A stretch of DNA of 64,000 bases from Microbulbifer variabilis (GCF_020524905.1 NZ_JAIVKI010000009.1:1-64000), one strand, 5' to 3'. Shown: positions 1-8,092, counted from the stretch's first letter. Numbers and translations are program-made. Notes: a model not told the origin generated them from the sequence alone.

Positions 1-423
1 GGGACTTATAGCTCGCAGCGCCAGGAACTGGTGGAGCAGTGGGCCAATTACGAAACCCTCAGCCTGGAATTCTGCGAGGAGATTGTAGAGCCGGTCACCC
101 GACGCTGGGTGCAAATGGGCCTACTGGCTGATGCTTTCCAGATTCCAAGGGATGTTGACCCATCCACATTATTGAACGTCGATTTTATTACCCCGGTGAT
201 GCCCTGGATCAATCCAGCCCATGAAGCCAGCGCCGATGAAACCCTGCTGGAAAATGTGCTGGTCAGCCCACAGCAGACCATCCGTCGCCGTGGCAAAAAG
301 CCGGACGATGTGATCAAGCAGACCGCGGCTTGGCAAAGAAAGCTGGAAGAGAACGGCATCACCACCCCAACGAAACGCGCTGCGGTCCCCGCAGAAAATA
401 CTGAGCAAGACCCCGAGTCTTAA
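1..423 (+). CDS. Phage portal protein, C-terminal part (cut by window start)
   Basis: The reading frame is open from base 1 and ends at the TAA at 421-423, so only about 140 C-terminal residues are present. Portal proteins form the dodecameric ring at one vertex of a tailed-phage capsid through which DNA enters and leaves. The acidic, proline-containing tail with the stretch RRRGKKPDDV resembles the end of lambda gpB/HK97-type portals, and the next gene is a ClpP-like prohead protease, the standard order in such phages. A GTG at 31 is internal and not the real start. Assignment is by residue pattern and context. Confidence 0.75.
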   Translation, partial: GTYSSQRQELVEQWANYETLSLEFCEEIVEPVTRRWVQMGLLADAFQIPRDVDPSTLLNVDFITPVMPWINPAHEASADETLLENVLVSPQQTIRRRGKKPDDVIKQTAAWQRKLEENGITTPTKRAAVPAENTEQDPES

Positions 424-435
424 AAGGAGACCGCA

Positions 436-1059
436 ATGACCAAAAAATCTTGGTACAGCATTACCGCTGCCGCAAATAACGGTGAAGCCGATATCTTTCT
501 GTATGACTTTATCGGTGGCTGGGGCATGACCGCAAAAGATTTTGCCCGGGATCTCAAAGCGCTCGGCAATGTCAGCAAGATCAATCTGCACATTAACTGC
601 CCCGGCGGTGATGTGTTCGACGGCACTGCCATTTACAACCTGCTCAAAGATCATAAAGCCGAGGTGGAAACCTGGATTGAAGGCATCGCAGCCAGTATGG
701 GCAGCGTGATCGCCCTCGCCGGGGATACCGTCCATATTGCCGAAAACGCCTATTACATGGTGCACAACCCCGCCGCCTTTGCCGCAGAGCGCGCTTTTCG
801 TAAATGGGGCGAGCCCTCTACTTATACAGACAGTAGCGGTACTGAGTCAATTGGATGCCGGGTGATTAAAGATCAAGAGATCTGCGAGTTAGAAGATGAG
901 GAACGTGTGCGGGTGCCGCGTATCGAGCTGAGTCTTTTGGTCAGTGAAGTCGGGCCATACAACTCTGGGGCGGTGGTTACGCTTGGTAGAGTGGCGTATA
1001 CGGTGTGCAAGCGGCTGGCGGATGATGGGGTTGTTTGGCGGGCGTTGGTGGATGGATAG
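436..1059 (+). CDS. Chimeric ORF: ClpP-like prohead protease N-terminus fused to head-tail joining protein
   Basis: The ATG at 436 follows a good AAAAGGAG ribosome site 13 bases after the portal stop. Residues 1-115 are a ClpP-type phage head maturation protease with the nucleophile serine in GIAASMGS (Ser87) and the histidine in MVHNP (His110); the part that would hold the third catalytic residue and oligomer contacts is missing. From about residue 116 the sequence changes to a head-tail joining protein, with a partner copy at 2116-2325 sharing PRIELSLLVSEVG and the following strand. The usual intervening genes (rest of protease, decoration and major capsid proteins) are absent. This is best explained by an in-frame deletion; the product is unlikely to be a working protease. 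Confidence 0.75.
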   Translation: MTKKSWYSITAAANNGEADIFLYDFIGGWGMTAKDFARDLKALGNVSKINLHINCPGGDVFDGTAIYNLLKDHKAEVETWIEGIAASMGSVIALAGDTVHIAENAYYMVHNPAAFAAERAFRKWGEPSTYTDSSGTESIGCRVIKDQEICELEDEERVRVPRIELSLLVSEVGPYNSGAVVTLGRVAYTVCKRLADDGVVWRALVDG

Positions 1060-1143
1060 TAGGTACTACTAAAAAATCTCTTCCCTAATTTGTGTAAACC
1101 AAAGAAAATACTCGGGTTTTGAATTTTTTCAGGGAGCCTAAAA

Positions 1144-1878
1144 ATGGAAGGATCTATGAAGCCTAAATCAGACAACCTTTTTCACTTCACGAAATCTTTA
1201 GACGTTTTGCAGCTAATATTAAAGAATGGTATTCAACCTAGATACTGTTTAGAAGACATAGAATGGTTTGGTGTTGAAAGTGATAAACATATTGCTTTTC
1301 CAATGAGCTGTTTCTGTGATATTCCTCTTTCAAGGATTTCTGAGCATACAGATTTTTACGGTAGTTTTGGATTGGGGTTGTCTAAAAATTGGGGCTATAA
1401 GAATGGATTAAATCCTGTCATATATAGTCCTGAGGGTGGTGTTGCCCAAAGTTTGGCGAAGTATTTGTTCTATTTCAATTTTAATAATTTAAGTGATAAA
1501 GATCATCAACGATTTAGTGATCATCTTTTTGAGTATTGGTCGATTGTAAAGCCTGTTAAAGGGAAGATGGTCGTCTCAGGTTCTATTGTAGAAAAGGAAT
1601 TCTATCAAGAGAATGAGTGGCGTTTTGTTCCTCCAGTTAGAGATTTGTTATTTCAAGAGCAATTCGAAGATAAAAAAGAGAGGGCCAATAAGGAAATTGA
1701 GAAATTTGCGTTAGAGATGTCTCCAAACGATATTAAGTATATTTTTGTTAGGTCAGATAGTGACATTCCTCAACTAGTAGACTTTATAAATACAGAGCTA
1801 GGCAGGTTTCCCTTGAATGATCTAAAAATACTTCTATCTCGGATTGTTTCTTTGGATACTTTGAAAAAAGATCTTTAG
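1144..1878 (+). CDS. AbiGi-like abortive infection protein (prophage cargo)
   Basis: This 244-residue gene starts at an ATG preceded by GGGAG. A second in-frame ATG at 1156 is also preceded by AAGGA, so the exact start is open. The N-terminus contains LFHFTKSLDVLQLILKNG followed by PRYCLEDI, and residues 60-75 contain CFCDIPLSRI. I associate this pattern with the AbiGi family, described as the antitoxin-like half of the lactococcal AbiG abortive phage-resistance pair. No AbiGii partner is visible nearby. The gene is clearly A+T-richer than the phage genes around it and sits between a head-tail joining gene and a terminator hairpin, the position of a moron. Family assignment is from memory of the motif; anti-phage function is inference. 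Confidence 0.6.
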   Translation: MEGSMKPKSDNLFHFTKSLDVLQLILKNGIQPRYCLEDIEWFGVESDKHIAFPMSCFCDIPLSRISEHTDFYGSFGLGLSKNWGYKNGLNPVIYSPEGGVAQSLAKYLFYFNFNNLSDKDHQRFSDHLFEYWSIVKPVKGKMVVSGSIVEKEFYQENEWRFVPPVRDLLFQEQFEDKKERANKEIEKFALEMSPNDIKYIFVRSDSDIPQLVDFINTELGRFPLNDLKILLSRIVSLDTLKKDL

Positions 1879-1915
1879 TTTAGCTAACTCATCTAAGGCC
1901 GTTCCCAGTGCATAA

Positions 1916-1938
1916 AACCTGCACTCGCAGGATTTTTT
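1916..1938 (+). terminator. Rho-independent terminator, first copy
   Basis: A CCTGC/GCAGG stem (1918-1922 with 1927-1931) and loop ACTC is followed by six T. It lies 38 bases after the AbiGi-like gene and immediately before a tail-terminator gene fragment. A similar hairpin stands at the same relative place in the second copy (3681-3703), suggesting it isolates the cargo gene from the late operon. Confidence 0.7.
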
Positions 1939-1966
1939 ATGCCAAAAACTCCTGGAACATTTCACG

Positions 1967-2115
1967 TTGACCTAACGCATCACCATCCGAGATGCCGCCC
2001 TAAACAATCTGAAAAGCCTATCCGATTGCAACTTCCCCTCAGCGGGAACCACTGAAAGCATCGAACGGGAAGAGCTGCCGGCAATTTTCGTAGGTTTTGC
2101 CACTGTAAATACAGA
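1967..2115 (+). pseudogene. Tail terminator gene fragment, copy A (5' part only)
   Basis: Read in the frame of 1967, about 50 codons match the start of the fuller copy at 3731-4123: RITIRD, NNL, LS, NFP, and then GTTE, IERE, LP and VGFAT. Codon 3 is TAA where copy B has CAA. The match stops near 2115 and the sequence passes directly into a head-tail joining fragment, so the 3' two thirds are missing. It cannot make a tail terminator. Confidence 0.75.
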
Positions 2116-2325
2116 GGTGGCGAGGACAAACCTGATGAGTACCGGGTGATCTTTGAGCGTGAGGTCAACGGGCTCGATGATGAGGAGCATATGCATGTGC
2201 CGCGCATTGAGTTGAGTCTGCTGGTCAGTGAGGTTGGGGCTTACAGCTCGAGGACGGTGATTACGCTTGGCGGTGTGGAGTATTCAGTGCGCAAGCGCTT
2301 GTGGGATGATGGAATTGTTTGGTAG
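2116..2325 (+). pseudogene. Head-tail joining protein fragment, copy B
   Basis: About 68 codons ending at TAG 2323-2325 encode a segment parallel to residues 130-205 of the chimeric protein at 436-1059: DEYRVI, then DDEE, PRIELSLLVSEVG, an ITLGGV strand and KRLWDDGIVW. The N-terminal end is missing at the junction with the tail-terminator fragment, and no start codon with a ribosome site precedes it. Divergence from copy A indicates the two came from related but different phages, or that the duplication is old. Confidence 0.7.
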
Positions 2326-2366
2326 GTGCTGGTGCTGGTGCTGGTGCAGGTGCTGGTGCTGGTGCA
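2325..2366 (+). repeat. Hexamer microsatellite GGTGCT/GGTGCA, seven units
   Basis: Seven consecutive 6-base units (GGTGCT x3, GGTGCA, GGTGCT x2, GGTGCA) follow the last tryptophan codon of head-tail joining copy B. Copy A reads straight from Trp through a single GTTGGTGGATGG to its stop, so the tract looks like a local slippage expansion of the old 3' end of the gene. Confidence 0.85.
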
Positions 2367-2375
2367 GGTGGATGG

Positions 2376-2835
2376 GTAGTTTTTAACTGATGGATTGCCG
2401 GCTTGAGGTATTCGAGGCTATAGTAATATTTAGCTACGAAAAACTATGGATTAATTAAAAATTAGAACTTTATACCGGATATGACTTGTGAGAGTTATTA
2501 TCGGATTAAAAGCTAACAATGAGCGTACTTTTAATAACAAAGATCAGAATCGGCTTCTTTATATCTATAACTTAAAACCGATAAGTCATTGTTTTTTATA
2601 AAGTTCCAAATGTGATATAAAGCGGTGAAAATTCTGAGATATAAAGACCCCGCTATATATTTATTGATACATATGGGTCCAAGTGCGGATAACTAATTAA
2701 TACGCTTAGATTTTTCTACCTTCGAAAGAGGTGAGGTTTGGAAATATATTCCAAACATCTGCGCTTCATTCCATACATAAACTCTCTACGCGGTTTGCTC
2801 AGTTTAGCGGAGAGTAAATTTTACTGGGGATACCA
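2376..2835. other. A+T-rich spacer before lipoprotein gene
   Basis: About 460 bases with no reading frame of note and stops in all frames. Composition is much richer in A+T than the phage genes, like the lipoprotein gene that follows, which suggests spacer and gene arrived together. A promoter for the lipoprotein gene is expected here but none is convincing by eye. Confidence 0.5.
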
Positions 2836-3546
2836 ATGAGATATCTACTTTCCATGTTGCTATCAGTTGCTCTGGCTGGATGCGTAACTTTACCATCAGC
2901 ATCTATTCCAGATGGCGGAGTGATCGCAATAATATATGAAACTCCAGATTATATCTGTCACGACCACACGGGGATTACAGTCTTCGGTAATTTTGTTAAA
3001 TACTATAATCTTCCAAGTGAAGATATAGAAAGAGCAATATTTGAAGGTTATAAATTAGGCTTTGAACAAGCAGGATACAAAGTTGTTCGAAAAAAAACTA
3101 AAGACTTGTTCGGTGATTTAGCTCCTAAATCTAATACAAATCTTTCTCCTCAGGAAGTACAAAGGCTTGTTACATCTGCATCAAAAGAAAATGTATCGTT
3201 AGTTCTTTATGCCGATGCAATGGCTGAGGCAGACCTGACAAGTTCAAAGCCACCTCTCGATATACGTAATTACTGCGAAGGTGGTACCATACTTTTTACA
3301 GGCCCGGGACAATTTCGTGCAGAAGTTTTGGCTTACTCTATGGATACAACTGCTTTTGATGCGAGGAGTGGACAAAATTTAGGGCGCTTGCATTATCACG
3401 AAAATCCAACGTTTAGTGCGACCAAACCTTCCGACTTGAAAAATATTACAGAGCAAGATTTAGAGCGGTTTCTGAGGGATTTGAAAATGAATGCGAGCTT
3501 CAAGGCTAGCCTGATAGTGAAAAACTTAACGGGTTCATCAATTTGA
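2836..3546 (+). CDS. Putative lipoprotein of unknown function (prophage cargo)
   Basis: The 236-residue product begins with a short lipoprotein signal peptide and the lipobox LAGC, giving a predicted lipidated Cys16; Val follows the cysteine, so outer-membrane rather than inner-membrane retention is likely. The ATG is preceded by GGGGA. The rest is soluble and mixed alpha/beta with no domain I recognise. The gene is A+T-rich and occupies the same slot, between head-tail joining and tail terminator sequences, that the AbiGi-like gene occupies in the other copy. Surface lipoproteins in such places are often lysogenic-conversion genes that block superinfection, but nothing in the sequence proves that role here. 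Confidence 0.65.
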   Translation: MRYLLSMLLSVALAGCVTLPSASIPDGGVIAIIYETPDYICHDHTGITVFGNFVKYYNLPSEDIERAIFEGYKLGFEQAGYKVVRKKTKDLFGDLAPKSNTNLSPQEVQRLVTSASKENVSLVLYADAMAEADLTSSKPPLDIRNYCEGGTILFTGPGQFRAEVLAYSMDTTAFDARSGQNLGRLHYHENPTFSATKPSDLKNITEQDLERFLRDLKMNASFKASLIVKNLTGSSI

Positions 3547-3680
3547 GCGCAGAAAAGGGTGCTTTGCACATTAAAGTATAAAAGTGCATGAGTTTATATG
3601 TATGAAAAATATATATCTTTGATAATCTTTGAGTTTTAGGTGGCCATTGCATAAAGGCGGTACTACTTTGTAAACATTCA

Positions 3681-3703
3681 AACCCGCACCAGCGGGTTTT
3701 TTT
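3681..3703 (+). terminator. Rho-independent terminator, second copy
   Basis: A seven-base stem AACCCGC/GCGGGTT with loop ACCA runs into seven T. It lies directly upstream of the tail terminator gene and corresponds in place and downstream context to the hairpin at 1916-1938. Confidence 0.8.
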
Positions 3704-3730
3704 ATGCCCAAAATTCCTGGAACAACTCCA

Positions 3731-4123
3731 ATGACTCAACGCATAACAATCCGCGATGCAGTAGTAAACAACTTGCAAACCCTATCCGGTTACAACTTTC
3801 CCTAAGCGGGAACCACTGAAGGCATTGAACGGGAAAAGCTGCCGACCATCCTTGTAGGCTTTGCTACGGAACAAACAGAACAGGAACTCTCGGGCACCAC
3901 CCGCCAACTGGATCTTGTCGTTTCGGTGGTGGTGCACAGCCGGGGGGATATCTACGAATTACTGGATCAGGCCGCTGAGGATATTGAGAGTGTCCTACGG
4001 GATCGAACCCTGGGGGGTGCCTGTGAAATTTTTGCGCTCTCACAAACCGATTTCGCCCTGGATCAGGATCACCCGCTGGGCGAAGTACGCCTGACCTATA
4101 CCGCCCAATATTCCACTGAATGA
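3731..4123 (+). pseudogene. Phage tail terminator protein, copy B, one nonsense codon
   Basis: From the ATG at 3731 the frame reads MTQRITIRD and continues to TGA at 4121-4123, about 130 codons, the length of lambda gpU-type tail terminators, which cap the tail tube and join it to the head. The only defect is TAA at 3803-3805, where copy A has TCA (Ser). The 3' part after the stop remains intact, including VVVHSRGDIYELLDQ and GEVRLTYTAQY. Suppression or restart at a GTG near 3926 is possible but unlikely to give a working protein. Confidence 0.75.
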
Positions 4124-4174
4124 CGCACTTCTGCGTCGGACTTTCATTTCCACTAAAGCAACGGGAGAACCCCT

Positions 4175-4648
4175 ATGTCTCAATTGGCTCAGGGCACCAA
4201 TATCTATTTTATCGATCCCGCAGATGACTCTGTGCAGAAAGTGACTGGGGTAAATTCTTTTAACCCCGGCGGCAACCCGGCGGATCAGATCGACGATACC
4301 TCCTTGGAGGACTTGGATAAAAAATTCAAACGCGGTCTGCGTACACCGGGGCAGGCGTCGGTGGGTCTTAAAATTGATCCGAGAAATGCGGTACACAAGC
4401 GCCTGCATGAGTTGTCCCAGGATGACACCGTGGACAATATGAAATGGGCGGTGGGATGGAGTGATGGTACCGAGGCACCCACGGTGACAACCGGCGAGTG
4501 GACCCTACCGACTACCCGCACCTGGTTCACCTTTGAGGGCTATGTAGCCGACTTCCCCTTTGATTTCCAGCAGAACAGTTTGGTCACTGGTGAAATATCG
4601 ATCCAGCGCAGCGGCGGTTCGGCCTGGACGGTTAAGTCTTCAACTTAA
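4175..4648 (+). CDS. Phage major tail tube protein
   Basis: The 157-residue product has the features of lambda gpV-type tail tube proteins: an N-terminal SQLAQGTNIYF segment, a glycine-rich DQIDDTSLEDLD motif, and a C-terminal strand region ending in GEISIQRSGG. Tube proteins polymerise into the hollow tail through which DNA passes. The ATG follows CGGGAG. It sits 51 bases after the tail terminator gene, the usual order in siphophages. The gene looks intact, although the later tail genes are gone. Confidence 0.8.
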   Translation: MSQLAQGTNIYFIDPADDSVQKVTGVNSFNPGGNPADQIDDTSLEDLDKKFKRGLRTPGQASVGLKIDPRNAVHKRLHELSQDDTVDNMKWAVGWSDGTEAPTVTTGEWTLPTTRTWFTFEGYVADFPFDFQQNSLVTGEISIQRSGGSAWTVKSST

Positions 4649-4649
4649 G

Positions 4650-4751
4650 AGGTTAATTAGGAAATTATCCATCGAATCCCTACAGCAGCAGGGGGCATTT
4701 TCCGGGGGTCCTGTGAAGCGTTCCATTACCTGGAAGCAGGGCGAGTAAGAG
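4650..4751 (+). pseudogene. Tail assembly chaperone fragment
   Basis: A short frame reads LSIESLQQQGAFSGGPVKRS and ITWKQGE before TAA, resembling the N-terminus of tail assembly chaperones (lambda gpG type), which follow the tube gene. There is no good start codon, and the frame stops after about 33 codons. Tape measure and later tail genes are absent, so the prophage is truncated here. Confidence 0.45.
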
Positions 4752-5608
4752 TGATTGACGAGTTTCTATGTACTCTGTCTTTATTTTATTAACGAGCCCT
4801 CAGCGATGTGCCGGAGATACGTGGAGGGGTATCGCTGCCAGTATTATTGATACCGAGAAAAAAGCCACTATTTAGCCAAGAGCATATTAACTGGGAGGCA
4901 GGTCCACCAGTATCTGCGCAAATTCCGCAACGAGCATTAAGAATCACGAAAAATTAATGACTTTATGATCATACGGCTATATTTACTTTTTAGCTCAATA
5001 CCAAGGTAAGCTTCTACCAATGGACTCTATGTTGCTGTTGTTCCTCGCTGTCGGAGCTGAGGAGACAAACGGCGCCGACAATACTGGTCTATTACTAGTT
5101 GAGGCTAGAGCCTGAGCAGGGACATTTAAAGATGCGATTATAGCTGGGTACTGGGTTTTGATTAAGGAACATCGCACTTATCTATTGATGACAATAATTG
5201 AATGGTTGGAGTGTTGGACTTGTAGGGGGCTCTAATCAGGGTAGTACGGATTATGCAAAGGAGATAATGGGCTCAAAAAATATTAAGAAGCAGCTACCTG
5301 GGGACTATTTAATACTTGTTTGATTAAAAGTGTGTCTGGAGTTCTTTTTTTACTTTCCCTGAATGATTTCTTTTGCTGGATTTTAGTCGTATATCTCCTG
5401 TAGGGTTTGGGTCCTCTGGCATGGAGGGCGAGGGGTGAAAAGCCAAAAATTCATCAGACTGCAAGTTATTTAGAACCTTTTCCTTTTCTATATGACGTTG
5501 ATAGCCGATCTGACAGCAAATGATAATCGACTGTTTTTGTATACCGTGAGATAACGCCTTAGCACATGTCGCCACGGTGAGGCGATGATCTTATTTAAGG
5601 GGGAAGTA
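4752..5608. other. Prophage edge and spacer, no intact gene
   Basis: Some 850 bases with short frames in both directions and none that I recognise. The first 400 bases keep the G+C of the prophage and may be decayed tail sequence. From about 5180 the DNA becomes A+T-rich. A tiny frame starting near 5267 has a good AAGGAG site but encodes only about 18 residues. No attachment-site repeat could be seen by eye. Confidence 0.4.
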
Positions 5609-6286
5609 ATGAATTCGAACCAAGCCGATAGGAGAATTCTCGGCCGGAGTGACAATGCAAGTCCACGCAAGCCACAACGCAGAAACGGGCATAAGAAATA
5701 TGAAAAACTTCTCGATGCGCTTGAAGCTCTAATTACTGAGCAAAACCCAAATGAAATTAGCCTCATCGACCTAGCCCAGGCTGCCGGAGTTCCTGTAGCA
5801 TCTGTTTATCATTTTTTCCCTAGTGTGGGAGCCAGTCTAACCGCATTAGCTGAGCGTCACTACGAGTCATTTGGCAAAGTATTACTTGAGTACTCTGATT
5901 TCGCACCTGTTGAAAGCTGGCAGGGTTTTCTTAATCAATTATGCGATCTTGTCTGTAGTTACTATCAAGGTAATATCTCCGCATTGAGAGTACATTTCGG
6001 ACCGCAATCGAGCTGGGCATTACGTCAATTGCAAATGAGTAACAACCGGCGCTTAGCAAACGTTTTGATCAAAAATCTATCCCGCAAGTTTGATCTACCC
6101 TCTTCTCGGGACTGGTGTGATCATGTTATTAATGCAATTAATATTAATGATTGCTTCCTCTCTCATTCTTACTCATATTCTGGGGGAATCACCAGTGAGG
6201 CTGTAACCGAGGGCAAGCTTGCAGCAGCTGCGTACCTAAAGCTTTATCTTGGAGAATTGTTGCAGCCGCGAAAAACCTCTTATTAA
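5609..6286 (+). CDS. TetR-family transcriptional regulator
   Basis: The likely start is the ATG at 5609, preceded by AAGGGGGAA; an upstream in-frame ATG at 5585 lacks a ribosome site. The 225-residue product has a TetR-type helix-turn-helix at about residues 50-72 (ISLIDLAQAAGVPVASVYHF, then FPS) and an all-helical C-terminal region as in this ligand-binding repressor family. The ligand and target are unknown. No divergent pump or enzyme gene lies next to it, so it stands alone between prophage and insertion-sequence remains. Confidence 0.85.
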   Translation: MNSNQADRRILGRSDNASPRKPQRRNGHKKYEKLLDALEALITEQNPNEISLIDLAQAAGVPVASVYHFFPSVGASLTALAERHYESFGKVLLEYSDFAPVESWQGFLNQLCDLVCSYYQGNISALRVHFGPQSSWALRQLQMSNNRRLANVLIKNLSRKFDLPSSRDWCDHVINAININDCFLSHSYSYSGGITSEAVTEGKLAAAAYLKLYLGELLQPRKTSY

Positions 6287-6353
6287 ATACCGAAAGGTAG
6301 AGTCTATCTTTGCGGGTTAAAGTTAGGGCTTCTAAAAAAATGACAATAATTTT

Positions 6354-7175
6354 TTAGGGCGTATCTACACTAATTAATCTGTCTACAATAAGTGAAAAGT
6401 CAATAAAGAATCTAAAAATCACATCCAATTTATGTAAGCGACTGAAAATTCTACGGAACCCTTTCAGTCGACAGAATAAGCGCTCCACCTCATTCCGCTT
6501 CTTGTACACTTCCCGATCATACTCCCACGACGTCATTCGGTTAGCCTTCGGAGGAACCATTGGAATTATGCCTAGATTCAGCACCAACAGCCATGTGTCA
6601 TCTCCCTCACAAGCTTTATCCATTATGACCATAGTGCCACCCCAACCGCAGTTTTCTAGCGTTCGAAGTAGACTACGCCCCTCGGGAGCATCGCCAAGCT
6701 GACCAGGTGATAATGAAAAGGTAACGGCGGTTTTGTCATCTGTCGCGATCAAGTGAATTTTAGTTGTTCATCCACCTCTTGATTTACCGATGGCTTGTGG
6801 ACCGTTTTTTTAATGCACCGGTAACGTCAGGATTTACCTTGACAATCGTGCTATCAAGGGAGATGTGATCTACCTGATTATTGATCACATCGGCTTCTTG
6901 AAGAACTGTGAAAACCTGATCCAAAACCCCATACTTAGCCCAGCGATTGGCCCTCATGTATATAATGTACCACTTGCCAAAATGCTCTGGGAGACCACGC
7001 CATTTACAACCTTGCTCGGCAATATATAAAATAGCGTTTATGACTTGTATATTCTGTATCTTTACGTTTCCACGTTTCCACGTTTCCACGTTTCCACGTT
7101 TCCACGTTTCCACGTTTCCACGTTGCAGCGGCAAAAGGTGTTCAATAACTTTAATTGTGCTTTTGAGATTTCCAT
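6354..7175 (-). pseudogene. IS5/IS427 transposase, multiply disrupted
   Basis: The frame begins at ATG 7175 with MEISKAQLK, then needs a one-base shift to continue as IEHLLPLQRGNV, NAILYIAEQGCKWRGLP and LDSTIVKV, the DUF4096 and first catalytic Asp regions. At a run of seven A near 6813 a second frame change is needed to reach NGPQAIGKSRGG, directly followed by TGA where the family has a sense codon, commonly Trp. The C-terminal half (ATDDKTAVTFSLSPGQLGD to NEVERLFCRLKGFRRI) is intact and holds the later catalytic residues. IS427-group elements can use programmed frameshifting at A-runs, but the extra deletion and nonsense codon make this copy dead. Confidence 0.85.
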
Positions 7176-7212
7176 GAGCACAGATTTTTCCAAAATTAGT
7201 GTCGACAGGCCC
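6357..7212 (-). mobile_element. IS5-family (IS427-like) insertion sequence, inactive
   Basis: The two ends carry matching inverted repeats: reading inward, GGGCGTATCTACACTAATT at 6357 and GGGCCTGTCGACACTAATT from 7212, with three mismatches. Both are flanked by TA, fitting a short target duplication. The 856-base length is usual for the IS427 group. The single transposase gene is on the minus strand and is broken. Confidence 0.85.
7065..7120 (+). repeat. Seven tandem copies of the octamer CGTTTCCA
   Basis: Seven exact 8-base units inside the transposase gene. On the coding strand they read as a 24-base, eight-residue cycle (RGNVETWK). Relatives have a single RGNVK here, so the net gain is 48 bases, or six units, which keeps the frame. 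Each single-unit change would shift it. Confidence 0.95.
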
Positions 7213-7606
7213 TAGTGTCTTGCTAATACTCGGAAGAAATGCTAACCCCCAACTATTGGTACATCCCTTATAAGTTGGTTTTGTTATACAAATCAAGGTA
7301 TATTTTGGATCATAAGTACTAAGAGGCCATAGATTCGGTTCTATTTACTCGGAAAAAGCAAAGTTCAAGGAAATGCTATATGTATTTGCGCTACTTATCA
7401 TTGAAAATGTAATAAAATGTAGCAAAATTCACTAATTGAATTCGAAATAAATATTCTATAATGTTAAATTCACAAGATGTTTAAATTTGACTCAATGTTT
7501 AGGTTCGTTATACTAGTTTTAAGTATACCCTTTCTGAGGGTGTTATATATTTCAAGTAAGTATGTGGAAACCATGTTTGTTTTTTGTAATAAGTAAGGAG
7601 ATAAAA
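7213..7606. other. A+T-rich leader region
   Basis: About 390 bases upstream of the exported-protein gene with no gene content. It contains the promoter at 7487-7514, which would give a leader of roughly 85 bases. Confidence 0.5.
7487..7514 (+). promoter_or_regulatory. Sigma-70 promoter for the exported protein gene
   Basis: TTGACT at 7487-7492 and TATACT at 7509-7514 are separated by 16 bases, a near-consensus pair in the right orientation about 90 bases before the start at 7607. Confidence 0.65.
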
Positions 7607-8041
7607 ATGAAAAAACTTTTGGCTATAATTATTTTGATGGCTAGCTCTACCTGTGCCCTAGCTAGGAACGATATTAGTGATTACTCCGTTGAGGAGGCGA
7701 TGTCGACCCCCAAACTATCTTCAGCTATCGGTGAAGGTGTAAGTTTTTATTTTGGAGAGCAAAAGTACCCTAAGGTCCTACAGAATTTCGGTGAATTTGG
7801 TTCAAATAAGAAGACTAATGCTTTCGGAAAGTCTGACAAAGCTGCCTGTCAATGGGCATTTGCATCTGCTATTAAGTCGCTTAAGCAACGTGCAGAAAAA
7901 GAGGGGGGCAACGCAGTGATAAATATTAGGTCCAATTACAAGGGAAATGTGACTGCGAGCGATACCACCTTTAAATGCGGGGCTGGTGCGATTGTTGCTG
8001 GTGTTGCACTTGTTGGCGATGTAGTAAAAATAGAAGGATGA
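7607..8041 (+). CDS. Small exported protein of the 'excinuclease ATPase subunit'-labelled family
   Basis: The ATG at 7607 is preceded by TAAGGAG; the longer frame from 7562 has no ribosome site. The 144-residue product has a clear signal peptide (MKKLLAIIILMASSTCALA) with cleavage expected after Ala-x-Ala near residue 19. The mature part has two cysteines about 60 residues apart (AACQWAF and FKCGAG) that could form a disulfide in the periplasm, and a segment REKEGGNAVINIRS-like (AEKEGGNAVINIRSNY) typical of a conserved gammaproteobacterial family. That family is often labelled excinuclease ATPase subunit in databases without evidence; it has no ATPase motifs. Function unknown. Confidence 0.7.
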   Translation: MKKLLAIIILMASSTCALARNDISDYSVEEAMSTPKLSSAIGEGVSFYFGEQKYPKVLQNFGEFGSNKKTNAFGKSDKAACQWAFASAIKSLKQRAEKEGGNAVINIRSNYKGNVTASDTTFKCGAGAIVAGVALVGDVVKIEG

Positions 8042-8092
8042 TTTAAATGTAGTTTAATTAGAGGTCACCCTAATTAAAGTGTAGTAGTTAAG

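Noticed and set aside
5324-5575. Minus-strand frame divergent from the TetR gene
   Set aside because: No ribosome site and no recognisable family; unlikely to be the regulator's target.
7065-7120. CRISPR-like array
   Set aside because: Units are 8 bases with no spacers; simple tandem repeat.
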